NCBI RefSeq assembly: GCF_029873635.1 | Contig: NC_080422.1 | Location: forward strand, 18,780,049 to 18,844,048 | DNA: 64,000 bases | From: Malania oleifera | Taxonomy: Eukaryota; Streptophyta; Magnoliopsida; Santalales; Ximeniaceae | Direction: 5' to 3' | In this document: positions 31,067 through 41,800 of the stretch, one piece after another | Layout of the letters: each line of letters opens with the position of its first letter | Position numbering within the stretch: the stretch's first letter is position 1 | Notes under the pieces: generated by a model | Told to the model about the DNA's origin: nothing | Seen by the model: the letters and a program-made list of their open reading frames with translations, nothing else | The model's database searches: none | Program-made: the position numbers and the translations under genes

Positions 31067-31555
31067 ATGGAGGAGATTTTGTTGTCATCTATAAAGCTCA
31101 AATCGGGGCCTGATGTGTTTACTTGGAAGCCTTCCATTGATGGTAAATTTTCAACTGTCTCAGCTTGGGAGGTGATAAGAATTAAAAGGGAGCAATACTC
31201 GTGGATGGAGTGGGTTTGGCATAATCTTCTTCCTAAGAAAGTTTCGATGTGTATATGGAAAGTCATGTTCCATTGTCTTCCTGTAGATGAGAGAGTGTGG
31301 AAACTGAGAATTGATATGGTCTCATATTGCAACTGCTGCATAGATAAAAAGGAGGAATCCCTCAATCATGTTCTGAGTACGGGTTCCATCGCAAGTATGG
31401 TTTGGAAGAGAGTAGCTTCTGGCTTGGAAATTCTAAACTTTGATGATGAACCTTGGAGGGTGAAAATTAGTAGATGGTTTAGATGTTCCAAAAAATCAAC
31501 CCCAAAAGGTACGATCATCAGTTTGTTACCTTCTATAATTTCTTGGAGACTTTGA
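31067..31555 (+). pseudogene. LINE zinc-binding (zf-RVT) region
   Basis: Encodes DVFTWKPSIDGKFSTVSAWE and WVWHNLLPKKVSMCIWKV, then CNCCIDKKEESLNHVL, the CxxC...H pattern following plant LINE reverse transcriptase. Confidence 0.85.
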
Positions 31556-31739
31556 ATCGAACGTTGTAAAGTCTGTATGGAAGATAAGTACAAGTCGAGG
31601 AATGAATTTTGGTTATCGGTGAGGTTTTGGATGACTAAAATTGCAGAAAGCGTGAAGGGTTCTCTACCTTCTATTAATAAGAATTTATTGGACGAGTTTC
31701 AAGTGAAAACGATAACTCCGAAGGTTAGAATTCCTTGAA

Positions 31740-32173
31740 AAGTAGTCTAGGAAAAGCCTCTTGTAGGTTGGTTAAAACTAAATATTGATGGCTCTTGTAG
31801 AGGAAATTTGGGTTTTGGTGGTGGTGGTGGTATCATCCGCAACCATTCGGGTAATATTAAGGCTGCTTTCTCTGAAAAATTTGATTCTGGTACCAATAAT
31901 GGAGCAGAGTTGCAAATTTTTATTAGTGGTGTTCAACTATGTAATGAGTTGGGTTATCAGGATATTTGTATTGAAAGCGACTCGGAGTTAAGGTGGGATG
32001 GATCACATCTGGGATTTGCTCTTCCTGGTACTTATGGGACTTTTGGGAATTGTTTGAGAAGGAGTTTCAAGGTGTTCAATTCTTTAGAAAGCACCAATTT
32101 AGAGAAGGTAATCATGTGGCGAATTACTTGGCTCGTCAAGGCGAGGGAGGCAACACGAGGAGATATTTTGTAG
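31740..32173 (+). pseudogene. LINE RNase H domain
   Basis: Shows LNIDGSCRGN, GGGGGIIRNHSGN, NNGAELQI and CIESDSELR, matching the D-E-D pattern of the RNase H found at the C-terminus of plant LINEs. It breaks after about 31990 into another frame. Confidence 0.85.
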
Positions 32174-32477
32174 GTGATGTGTTGTCAAGTAAAATGAGGG
32201 TTCTAATTTGTATGGATAAGATGATTATTCCAAACTTTTGTTTTTAATTGGCATCATTTGGTTCTCCTATATTTTTCTTAAGTTTTTTTATTTTGTAGGT
32301 ATTTATCCTCAGTTTGTAGGTATGTTGATTTTGTTTGTGTTTGTTTTGTTTTGAATAATATGATCTTGTTTAGTTTGTTTTAGTTTGGTTTTTGGCTCGT
32401 GTTCTGTTAGGTTTGTTTTCATCTTGTTGCTTGGGATGGTTTTGCTAGTTTTTTTTTTTTTTCCTTGTGGCTTATTT

Positions 32478-32510
32478 GTAACTATGGTTTTCCTCTGCTA
32501 TAAGTGAGGG
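32478..32510 (+). repeat. 33-bp 3'-tail motif shared with two Gypsy elements
   Basis: Starts GTAACTATGG and ends CATAAGTGAGGG-like (here TATAAGTGAGGG). It matches 52112-52144 at 29 of 33 positions and the minus strand of 57422-57454 by eye. Confidence 0.8.
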
Positions 32511-32524
32511 CTATCAATAAATTT

Positions 32525-32775
32525 GGGTTTTCTAAGATTTCAAAAATCCTAAATACTTCTTCAAAGTTTTCAAAAATTTTAGTGAAGTTCCTTGAAGTTT
32601 GTCAAAAATATACAAACTTTTTCTTATATTTGTGAAAAGATAAGTCTTTTTAGTGGAGATTTGTATTTTTTTTTTTAACTAATATGAAGTGAGGTCTATT
32701 GTAATTTTGAAACTCTAAGAAAGATGAATGAGATTTTTAAAACCTTAGGTATAGTCGTTGTTTTCTTACCAAATC
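32525..32775. repeat. Foldback repeat copy 1
   Basis: The left half has TTTCAAAAAT and GTTTGTCAAAAA words; the right half has their reverse complements (GATTTTTAAAAC, GAGATTTGTA). It is the most decayed of three copies. Confidence 0.55.
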
Positions 32776-33305
32776 TTAAATTTTAGTTTTTTTGTCTAAA
32801 ATTTAAATTAGCATAAATATTAATTATTTTAATTAGAAAAGTATATAAATGATAATTAAATATATTAATCATAAAATTTTAATTCAAGTTTAATTAATTT
32901 TTAATTATGAAATAGTTAAAATTTTAACTTGAAAATATTAAAATGGCAATTAAAATATTAATTAACATAAATATTAGTTAATTAGAAATATTAAAAATGT
33001 TAATTAAAAATATTAATAAAAAATTTTATTAATTTTTTAATTCAACAATATTTAAAATGTCTATTAGAAGTGTTAAAATTTATGTGAACATTTTAATTGA
33101 TATTTTAAATTTATTATAAAAATGATATTATTTTTTTTATAAAAATTTAATATAATATTTAATATTTACACACTAAATTACCCTCAATTATATTTATTAA
33201 TAAGCATTGTAAATTTATAATTGTTAAAAATTTTAGGATATTAATTTAATTAAACACATATTCTTAGTATTTGAATTGAAAAATACAATTGGTCTTCATA
33301 TATTT
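32776..33305. other. Very AT-rich spacer
   Basis: Repeated TTAATTA-type words; no gene or defined repeat seen. Confidence 0.6.
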
Positions 33306-33640
33306 TTGTTTGTCAAGGGTATAATGCTGACCTCCCCTAGGTTTGGCAAAAAGACAGGGATCTCTGCTGAGGTTTCAAAAATCTAAAAGACCTCCCTTAA
33401 GGTTTCAAGAATTTTGAGAACCTCCCTTGGGATTTGTCAAAAAGACAAACTTCCCTTTCTACTTTGCAAAAATAATAGTCTTTTAAAAAGAGATTTGTAT
33501 CTTTTTGACAAATCTTAACGAAAGTTTGTGACATTTTTGAAACTTTAATAGAGATCAATGAGATTTTTGAAATTTCAGGAGAGCTTCCTGTCTTTTTACA
33601 AAATTACAAGAAAAAATGTCTTTTGCTCATCATCATTTTA
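33306..33640. repeat. Foldback repeat copy 2
   Basis: CCTCCCTT / GGTTTGTCAAAAAGACA words on the left are mirrored as reverse complements on the right (TCTTTTTGACAAATC, GAGATTTTTGAAA), centred near 33475. It can fold into one long imperfect hairpin. Confidence 0.7.
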
Positions 33641-33808
33641 TTAAAATATCTATTAGGATTCTTATGTTAAGCTCAACTTAACATGGGAATTCTATGTACA
33701 TTCTTACGAATCCTACAAAGCAAACCAAACAAAAATATTCTTATAAGACAAAGATCATATTCTCAAAAATAAAATTTTCAAAAATTTCATTGTATAAGAA
33801 TATTTTTT

Positions 33809-34140
33809 GGGGTAAAAGACACTAACTTCCCTTGATATTTGGCAAAAAGGCAATGACCTTCCTTGATGTTTCAAAATTTCAGAGACCACCCCTAAAATTT
33901 CAAGAATTCCAAGGACCTCTCTTGAGGTTTGTTAAAAACACACAAACCTCCCCTTATATTTTGCAAAAAGATAAATTTTTTGAAGGGATGTTTCTATTTT
34001 TTTGGCAAACCTCAATAGAGGTTGATGACATTTTTGAAACCTTAAGGGTGGTCAGTGGTATTTTTGAAACCTTGGAGAAGGTTTTTATTTTCTTGACAAA
34101 CCTTAGGGAAGGTGAGTGTAACTGTATGCCACTTGATGAT
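33809..34140. repeat. Foldback repeat copy 3
   Basis: Same layout as copy 2: GACCTCTCTTGAGGTTTG words on the left and TTGGCAAACCTCAATAGAGG on the right, centred near 33975. Ends GGTAAAAGACACTAAC and GTGAGTGTAAC. Confidence 0.7.
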
Positions 34141-34608
34141 TTCTAATTCTCTAATCTATTGAAAGAATACCAAAAATAAAATAGATCTCTTTAGTGAAGT
34201 GAAAAATTATGGCATTTGGTTTATCTCCTGAAAGAGTTTTATAGAATAAAAGTCACACAGTTAGATTTGATTTAGCAAAGAACTTCAAGGTTAACCAAAG
34301 ATATTATTCGTTAATGTTCGCTTGGAGTTTGAAAAGTGCTTTAAAAAAAATACAAAAAAAAATCACTTTTTTTATATTTGATTTTAAAAAAAAGTGATAA
34401 AGGAAATTGAAAACACACTAAATTAATGAATAAAATTTAATTTTACATATCACTAGTATTTAACTTTTTTTTTCTATTTTCAATTATATTAAAATTAATT
34501 TTTATTTGTAACATTATTTGATATAAAGAGAAAATACAAAAGAAAGTGTCTCTTCCTTATTTTCCTTTATTATTTTTAAGTAAAATATTTGATACAAATA
34601 AATCCTAA
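34141..34608. other. AT-rich intergenic DNA
   Basis: No gene signal. Confidence 0.6.
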
Positions 34609-34629
34609 TTGTTGACTAAAGATAAACGG

Positions 34630-34668
<39 letters not shown>

Positions 34669-34712
34669 TAGACAGAAACACCAAGTATAATTGTTGACTA
34701 AAGATGAACGGA

Positions 34713-34762
<50 letters not shown>

Positions 34763-34790
34763 TAGATAGTAACACCGAGTATAAGTGTAA
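34609..34790. repeat. Duplicated unit containing a (CT)n tract
   Basis: TTGTTGACTAAAGAT, a (CT)n run, then CCTTAGA...AACACC...AGTATAA occurs twice (from about 34609 and 34690). The copies differ mainly in CT length. Confidence 0.88.
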
Positions 34791-35180
34791 TGTATTTATG
34801 AACTTATATACGTATGTCTTACACACAAGACATTAGAAATCAAATTCATTTATCATAAATCATAATTTGCAATATACCAAGAAAGTAGCAAGCTAGCATC
34901 TCATTCTCTGCGTATAACATTGTTTAATATATATTCATTTGTTTGCAAAGTTTGAGATTGAGAATTTTAATTTAAAAGAATAAATTATCATTTAATTCTC
35001 GGAGTTTTACTAAATTGCTCAGTACTCTTCAAACCTAAACTTATGATATTTAACTCTCCGAGGTTATCACCAAAAAAAGATTATAATGCCACACCTAAAT
35101 ACAAACAAACAATTATCAATTTTCTTTACTTTGGTCGAGCTTCTCTGTGAATTAGTTGTTTTGCTCCTGCTAGCTCTAGC

Positions 35181-35434
35181 AAACCAAGAGTCTAACATGT
35201 GTGCGAGTCAACGAGTGAGTAAACTTGTAAGGCGTAAGGAAGCTAATTGACGAGATCCCCTTGTGGGTTGCCCCACTGACCGACCTTAATCTTCCTAAAA
35301 GGATTCGAGTGTGTGCATGCTTGTTGGGACCCGAAAGATGGTGAACTATGCCTAAACGAGACAAAGTCAGAGGTGACTCTAGTGGAGGCCCGCAGCGATA
35401 CTGTTTGTCTGACTTGAATATAGGGGCGAAAGAC
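35181..35434 (+). pseudogene. 25S nuclear rRNA fragment, transition-decayed
   Basis: Recognisable 25S words in order: AACCAAGAGTCT, ATGTGTGCGAGTCAACG, GTAAGGCGTAAGGAAGCT, GACCGACCTT, GACCCGAAAGATGGTGAACT, GTGGAGGCCCG, then ATAGGGGCGAAAGAC. Compared with the conserved plant 25S most differences are C-to-T or G-to-A. A deletion of about 13 bases lies before TTTGTCTGACTT. About 250 bp of a 3.4-kb gene remain, so it is not functional. The call comes from recognising conserved rRNA sequence. Confidence 0.88.
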
Positions 35435-36004
35435 ACGGTCCAACTAAGAGGGAAAACCCTACTAATTGTTGAACAAAATGTAATCATGCATTAGTCATGT
35501 GGTTTGATGAAAATTATATAAAAATTTGAAAAGGATTATAGAATAAGGGTGGCCCAAGCACTGTGTCGACTCCCAAAAGAAAAGGGCATATTACAATCTT
35601 TTTTTGCTAAATATCATTATTTAAGTTTCAATAAGTACTGCACAATATAATAAAAGCTTCTGGTATTAACTTTTTAATTTGCCCATTTTAAACCAGTAAG
35701 TCACATTCATTTTAATTTATAATATATACATATTTTATTTCTTTAATTCCGGCAGGGATTTCATTTAAAACCATAAATGAAAGGAAAGGAGGGGAAGAAG
35801 AATGCACTCATTTTTTACGCATTATGCAGAGATTCACATTTTCCCAAGCTGAAAAGCAAATCTGAATTAAGTAAAACAGGAACACGACCGTCTTTGTGAC
35901 AACATAGCAGAAGAAAGCAGCCTCCTCACATACATGGGACTACTTGACTAATTCTACGATTTGGAATACAAAAATAACTGAGACAGGAACTGTTTGTACG
36001 AGAC
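35435..36004 (-). other. Spacer and probable 3' UTR of the H2A.Z gene
   Basis: No frame. The stretch adjoining the stop codon (about 35790-36004) is presumably the 3' UTR on the minus strand; the end is not defined. Confidence 0.45.
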
Positions 36005-36301
36005 CTAATCCTTGGAGGACTTGTTGATGAGAGACTTGTGGATGTGAGGGATTACTCCACCACCGGCAATGGTCCCTTTGATGAGGGTGTCCAGCTCTTC
36101 ATCTCCCCGGATGGCAAGCTGCAAATGCCTCGGGGTTATACGCTTCACCTTCAGATCCTTGCTGGCATTCCCTGCCAGCTCCAGCACCTCAGCAGTAAGA
36201 TATTCCAAGATTGCTGCTGTATAAACTGCAGCTGTTGCTCCAACCCTTCCATTCGCAGAAACCCTGGTCTTCAGGAATCGGTGGACACGACCCACCGGGA
36301 A
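36005..36301 (-). CDS. H2A.Z: H2A.Z exon 2 (histone fold)
   Basis: Begins FPVGRVHR directly after acceptor CTGCAG (36302-36307). It covers the whole histone fold, the docking domain and the C-terminal KSSKD, then stop. Confidence 0.95.
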   Translation of the reverse strand, partial: FPVGRVHRFLKTRVSANGRVGATAAVYTAAILEYLTAEVLELAGNASKDLKVKRITPRHLQLAIRGDEELDTLIKGTIAGGGVIPHIHKSLINKSSKD

Positions 36302-39300
36302 CTGCAGGAAATATGGATTATGCAACGAATTGGCTGCTCGTACCAATCCATATATAAGGCCAATTCATTTGACATGCTAGAGTTCAACAAATTACTTCAT
36401 TTTGGAGAAATACCAGAGTTTGTCACGTTTCGATGGGCTTGTATACCAAATCAAATGCATGTGTGGGCACAATACGTTCTCCCAAAGCATTTTATACATG
36501 CAATTTGCCATAAAGCGAATGCAGCAGAAAGCATGAAAATGGCAATTCACAAAGGCGGCTCTCTATAACCAGAAATACCAATAAAACTATACATAAAATA
36601 GTTTGAACAAGAAGACTCTCATTTACCTGCAGTTCAATAAAACATAAATGGCTCATAAAACTAATAGAATAGGATCTCCCTGTTGCAAAGGTAACATGGC
36701 AACCTTTCAAGTGGTGCAACCAAACCATCTCTGGAGGCAAAATTGGCAAAGCGGGTTAACAAGGATTGTCAGCAAATATATTCAGGACCCTTATCCAGAG
36801 AGAGAGAATCACGAACGGGTACAAGTTTATCAGTAATCATCGGTAAGGCTTGGACACATTCTGGGGCCAAAAATCTAAAAGATATTATTACTATTATTAA
36901 AAAACTAGCTTTTTATGAGCTATGAAAACATCACCCAAGAAGTTCCAAAACCCCAAGCATTTCCTGAACATCCCAATAGACGTTTTCTCCACCCATAGAA
37001 GCGATGTTTAGCACTCTAGTGTCCATGTTCACAATCACCAAAGCATTGAAACATTGTGACACCAAACCTTGTCCATCATAATTCTTAACACTAGCATTTG
37101 GGCACACACAATGCGATCATAATTTATCTCATTTTTTTCCCAAGATTAATTAATTCTTTATATTTTTATTTATTATTAAATTGTTCTATAACATCAGTAA
37201 TGTTTAGTCTCTAGTCCACTGTAAATTATTGTAAGTTGACATGCAAATATGGAGTACTTGTTTAGACTTGAAATTTAAAATCTGCAAAGGAATATCTTGA
37301 TATATTTTTAAAAAAGTAAAGGAAATTGTACCCCTATATGAGGTAAGGCAAGGTTGTGTATCACTTGCCACTTTGTAATTTAAGTTATGTAGACACAAAC
37401 TTCAAAAGATTCATCTTGACTCAGTAAATAAATTTGGGTATCAAATCAGCATGTGCAAGAGATCTTTGAAGGGTAATTTAGGAAAAAAAATATTAAGCAA
37501 AAATAGTTATCACTTGAACTTACATATTGTATCATGTAAGATCTTAGGCAAGGTTTTAGGTATCATTTACAACTTACAGATTCAAGTTATGCTGTGACAC
37601 AGTTCATATTATTCAAATTGACTAAGTCAATTAATCTTGGGTATCAAGTCAGCTTTGATGAGAGGTTACAATATAGTTTTGGCATGTTGACATGATTTCA
37701 CTCACAATATATTACAAATAATATTTGCATTTGAAATTTTTTTTTAATATTATACCATAGTCCTCAACAACCAACAATTCCAACATACAGCTTTTAAACA
37801 TCACTAATTCCTCCACTTTTACTTACAATCTTACTTACCATTCCACTAATTCCCTTAAAAGTTTAGCCTCTTCGGAGGATTTAAGAATTATGAAAAAAAA
37901 AATTCTACAAAAATCATTCTTTTTTCCTTTTTATTTGAAAGTCAAGCTACATGTCTGAACACAGAAAATTTTTGACCTAAACCCCTATACATTAGTCAAG
38001 GGTTAGATTTGTTCAAGATTTTGTTTAATTTGTTACTCATAATCAAAAGGCAAAGAGGACTCCATTCATTTATTGTAGGACTGCCTTTAATCCATTGCTA
38101 GTTGGAAATAGCAGGTTAACCCTCATATGATAATTTAATTTGCTGGGGTCACAATTCAGTATTGTATACAAGTATATAACATGATTTCAAAACACAAACA
38201 GGACCATTCAGCTGGACCAGGTTAGATTGGAATCGGTTGCTTGGCCAATTCAGGTTCAGTAATCAACTTGACCAACTCAGTGCAACCTAGCTAAATCGGC
38301 CTGACCCAGTCACAAAATCAATGAAGTCATTGAAGGTGTGAAGGCAGCAGAGCTTCAAAGCTGCACCTCCAACACAGAGAAGAGTAGCACAGTGCCACAT
38401 TTCAGCTTTAGTTAAATAAGGGATACATTCAAATGCTTATGTAGTTTACATTACAAGTGTTTTTATTTTGTAAAACATTAAATTACTGTGCACTTTAAAT
38501 TTAATATATTTTAAAAATATATATTTATATATGAAGTATTTTTTGGGAGGGGGGACACAATATAAAATAGTTATGTCAAGTGTCATGTTGATGTCACTTG
38601 TTTGACCATCAAGTTGACCCACTGATCCGATCAACCCCATAGCCTTACTAGGCAATTTACGGGTTTGGTTTGCCAACAGTTTGGCAAAGTTTAGGGGTCA
38701 TTTGGTATCATTGTCAAAAATTGTGAAAAAAAAAAAAAATTAAAAACCAAAACCCAGTAACATGTTTGATTAATATTTGTAAAGTTGAAACAAATTAAAA
38801 AATTACTTTAAAACATGCTCATTTCCATTTTAAATCAAATAATATTATAAACATATTATTGGAAATTTGAAACAATAAAAGTGCAAAATAATAAAAATTT
38901 AAAATGTTATAATTAAAATAAAAATTATTATAATTATTTTACATAATTCTTATATCTTCAAAATTCACCTTACCATAACGATCTTATTGTACCTAACAAT
39001 TGAAAAATAGTTTTAAAAAAACATTAATTACCTTTTATTATTTATTTTTTTTGAAATTTATGTATATTTTTATTTTAATTATATTTAGATTTGAGCATTT
39101 TCTTTTAATTTTAGTTAAAAAGTGAATATAAAATGAATGATTTAATTTCCAAAAAAAACCTGAATATTAAAATTTCAAGCAAAAGGTTGCCAAAAAAGCT
39201 AAAAACCGTAAAATCTGGTTTTCAAATTTTTTCCACAAACAGCTGAAAACGTGAAAAAAATTGAAAACCGACAACAAAAACAGAAAAATAGCAACATAAC

Positions 39301-40590
39301 ACACATTTTTATAATATGTTTCTTCACTGTACATAAACAAACAGAAAAAAAATTAAAAACCAAAACCCAGTAACATGTTTGATTAATATTTGTAAAGTTG
39401 AAACAAATTAAAAAATTACTTTAAAACATGCTCATTTCCATTTTAAATCAAATAATATTATAAACATATTATTGAAAATTTGAAACAATAAAAGTGCAAA
39501 ATAATAAACAAACAGAAAAAAAAAATAGTAATGATACCAAACAGGTTATTTTGAAGGAAATCAAATAATAATGGGAGGTGTCTTGCTTAATAGAGGATCT
39601 GCTGCTCAATAGATTTGTGAAGAACATTGTGATTGCAAATTGCAACCAATGTTGGTTGAGGTCCTAGCTTCTTCCAGTTGATTGGACATGGCATTGGATT
39701 AATAGTTAAAACGACTACTTTAAAAGATAATTTATGTTATGGCAAAACCAGCACTCAATTCTCATTAAAGTCTCATTCTTGCTAGCAAACATATTATCCC
39801 AAGAACCAACCATCCTGGCTCTTGCATATGTGCACAAGGTGATCATAAAGGTACTAATTAGCCAAGTAATTAAACGAGGATCACACTTAAAGCCCTTATT
39901 GTTTCCATTTGATTAGGGTTCAGCCCCATCAAAATCCCCTACCATTGCTTTAGAGTTCAGAAAATATCTTTTTAATCTGAGGAACAATACAGGTTTAACT
40001 TTTTTGCTTTCAAAATAAACAAGAGTTCTTCCAACATACCAATCAAAAGACACCCCAAGATACTTTTTTACCAGTTTATAAGTTAATTGCTTCAGAGAGG
40101 CCAAATCAGCCTTATACTTTCTTCGACCACCAAATTTACACCAAATGGAACCTAATACAAAATGCTTCTGAATTTATTCCCATTGTCGTTAGTGTAGTTT
40201 CAAAATATAAACACACGTCAAACTCACTCTCAAAAACTCAATTCAATCCTCATATAACGATCAACGAACACATAAGATCAATTTTTTTGGCAGTTTACAA
40301 ATTTACTTTCTTGCTTCAGAAAATCAATGCAATATTCGCTAAAACTCCTAAATTTCCAAACAAACGGCAGCTACTAAAAAAAAAAAGCTCTAAATTGGCA
40401 TCCTGGTCTAACATAGTTTGAAAACATACGACCACATCAACCTCAACTCTCAAAACCGCTATCAAATCATCATATCCCACTAAAATAAAACAACCTTAAA
40501 CAAAATGAGAATTCCCCATTAAACAGTTCAGATCTAAGCCATAATAAATCAAGGAAATCAATAACAACAAGATATTCTTACACAGTGAGC

Positions 40591-40621
<31 letters not shown>

Positions 40622-40735
40622 GACCTGGAGGCCGGCACGAGAGGAGCGAGAGACGGGCTTCTTCTTGTCCTTGTCTTTGCCGTTTAGGGCAGAGGACTTT
40701 CCCATTATCAGCCCTTTAGCTCCTTTGCCCGACAT
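36005..40735 (-). CDS. H2A.Z: Histone H2A.Z, two coding exons
   Basis: Exon 1 (40735-40625) encodes 37 residues, [20 protein letters not shown] to SSRAGLQ. Exon 2 (36301-36005) encodes 98 residues plus stop, from [11 protein letters not shown] to [10 protein letters not shown]. The total of 135 residues fits plant H2A.Z. Diagnostic features are the extended N-terminal tail, [20 protein letters not shown] and the H2A.Z docking region [20 protein letters not shown]. The protein replaces H2A in nucleosomes near promoters and in gene bodies and is deposited by SWR1. The intron runs from GTCCTC to CTGCAG (4323 bp), placed after GLQ as in Arabidopsis HTA9/HTA11. No inactivating change is seen. Start choice: the first ATG gives the standard MSGKG terminus. 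Confidence 0.95.
38695..39545. mobile_element. Non-autonomous TIR element (hAT-like?) with an internal duplication
   Basis: The left end has TTTGGTATCATT (about 38702) and the right end the reverse complement AATGATACCAAA (about 39531). A block of about 165 bp starting TAAAAACCAAAACCCAGTAAC (38741) recurs at 39354 almost unchanged, offset 613 bp. There is no protein. The class is inferred from the ends only. Confidence 0.6.
40583..40620. repeat. (GA)n tract beside the H2A.Z splice donor
   Basis: A GA-rich run on the + strand, i.e. CT-rich in the transcript, within 5-40 nt downstream of the exon 1 donor. Confidence 0.9.
40625..40735 (-). CDS. H2A.Z: H2A.Z exon 1 (N-terminal tail)
   Basis: Thirty-seven codons of lysine-rich tail ending SRSSRAGLQ. 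Donor is CAG|GTCCTC on the minus strand. Confidence 0.93.
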
Positions 40736-40755
40736 CTTTCCAAATCCTCAAAGAA

Positions 40756-40764
40756 CTAGGGTTT
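40756..40764 (-). promoter_or_regulatory. Telo-box-like motif in the H2A.Z leader
   Basis: AAACCCTAG on the minus strand, about 20 nt upstream of the start codon. Telo-boxes (AAACCCTA) are common near starts of plant ribosomal-protein and histone genes. Function here is inferred. Confidence 0.45.
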
Positions 40765-40829
40765 GCTAGAGGAGGAAGCAGAACAAGCAGAGAGAGCGTC
40801 GGGTAGAGAAATGCAGAGAGAAGAAGCTT

Positions 40830-41215
40830 AAGAAACGAATGACGGGAAAAGGGGGAGGTTCGAAGGACTTTAGAAGAAAGTCGCGAAGCGCCGGGTGTGG
40901 CTACATTGATATTACGAAACTACCCCCTGTTCCCGAGAAAATAACGACAACGCCAGTTTTGGTTTTGGAAATGTTAAGGGCTGTTTGGGAAGGTAAAGGG
41001 CGGTTTTTTTTTTTTTTTTTTTTTATTTATTATTTTTTGAACCAAAAAAAAAGTTTTTGAGCAAAATAAAATATCAAAATAGGACAATTTTATTATTATT
41101 ATTATAATGTAAAAGTATGCACAATTGCATTTTTAAAAAACGGTTTTAAAAATGAAAAAGCAAATATGTATCAAGGCGCAGAAATAGGCATAAGTGTGTA
41201 TATTTTGCCCATATT
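40830..41215. other. Probable H2A.Z promoter-side sequence
   Basis: Contains a long T-run at about 41005-41024. No clear TATA box can be assigned; no coding signal. Confidence 0.4.
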
Positions 41216-41219
41216 TTTA

Positions 41220-41800
41220 ATATCTTTAAAGTGAGTAAAATTCTAATGTCGAAAATATAGATTCAAAAAAATATGACAAACTAAAAATGTAACACTATGT
41301 CTGGAGAGTCTTGAATTTGGAATTGTATTAAATTTGGATAAGATAATACAAATTTATATTAAAATTTATCTAAGTTCATCAAAACTCAAATTCAAGGTAT
41401 AAAATTCATGCATCCAAACACAATGTAAAGGTTTTCAGGACCATCAATAAAGTTCAACACGGTTAGTACTTAATGCGATACTAGTCTTGTTAGTATTGAA
41501 AATATAGATTCAATAAAATGGCAAAATGAAAAAGAGAAGGTTTTAAGACCACGCGGTTAGCACTTAATGCAATGACCGTCTTATTAATATCGAAAATTTG
41601 AATTCAACAAAATTGCAAAATTAAAAAAAATGAAAAGGTTTTCAAAACCAATTAGTTTAAGTTTCACGCGGTTAGCACTTAATGCGCTGACAATTTTATC
41701 TTTTAAACGACCAAGCTGACTCAGCTCCCGCTCAATGCACTGACATGCTCCTTTAACTGACCAGGCTAATGCGACCAACACTTAATGCAGTCTTTAACTG
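41220..41800. repeat. Degenerate tandem repeats of about 95-115 bp
   Basis: The word CGGTTAG(C/T)ACTTAATGC recurs at about 41460, 41554 and 41670. The partner word TCGAAAAT...TTCAACAAAAT recurs between them, with further partial units on both sides. Confidence 0.75.

Larger units (their letters stand above)
24190..32525 (+). mobile_element. Decayed plant LINE (L1-like) with two later insertions
   Basis: The coding order is continuous once two insertions are removed: linker before reverse transcriptase (24250-24616), reverse transcriptase (26940-27366, then 29868-about 30700), zinc-binding region (31067-31555) and RNase H (31785-32173). The 3' tail ends near TATCAATAAATTTGGG. No endonuclease part was found at the left end, so it is 5' truncated. 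Confidence 0.88.
36302..40624 (-). other. H2A.Z intron, 4323 bp
   Basis: Contains a terminal-inverted-repeat element (38695-39545), a GA/CT tract next to the donor, and otherwise AT-rich sequence with no coding signal. Confidence 0.88.

Noticed and set aside
35181..35434. A working rRNA gene
   Set aside because: Only about 250 bp of 25S, with many changes at invariant positions and a deletion.
36038..36568. Open frame of 176 codons on the + strand
   Set aside because: It is antisense to H2A.Z exon 2; the minus strand is clearly the coding one.
40839..41060. A small gene divergent from H2A.Z
   Set aside because: The 73-codon frame ends in a poly-T-encoded phenylalanine run and has no domain; it lies in the promoter-side region.
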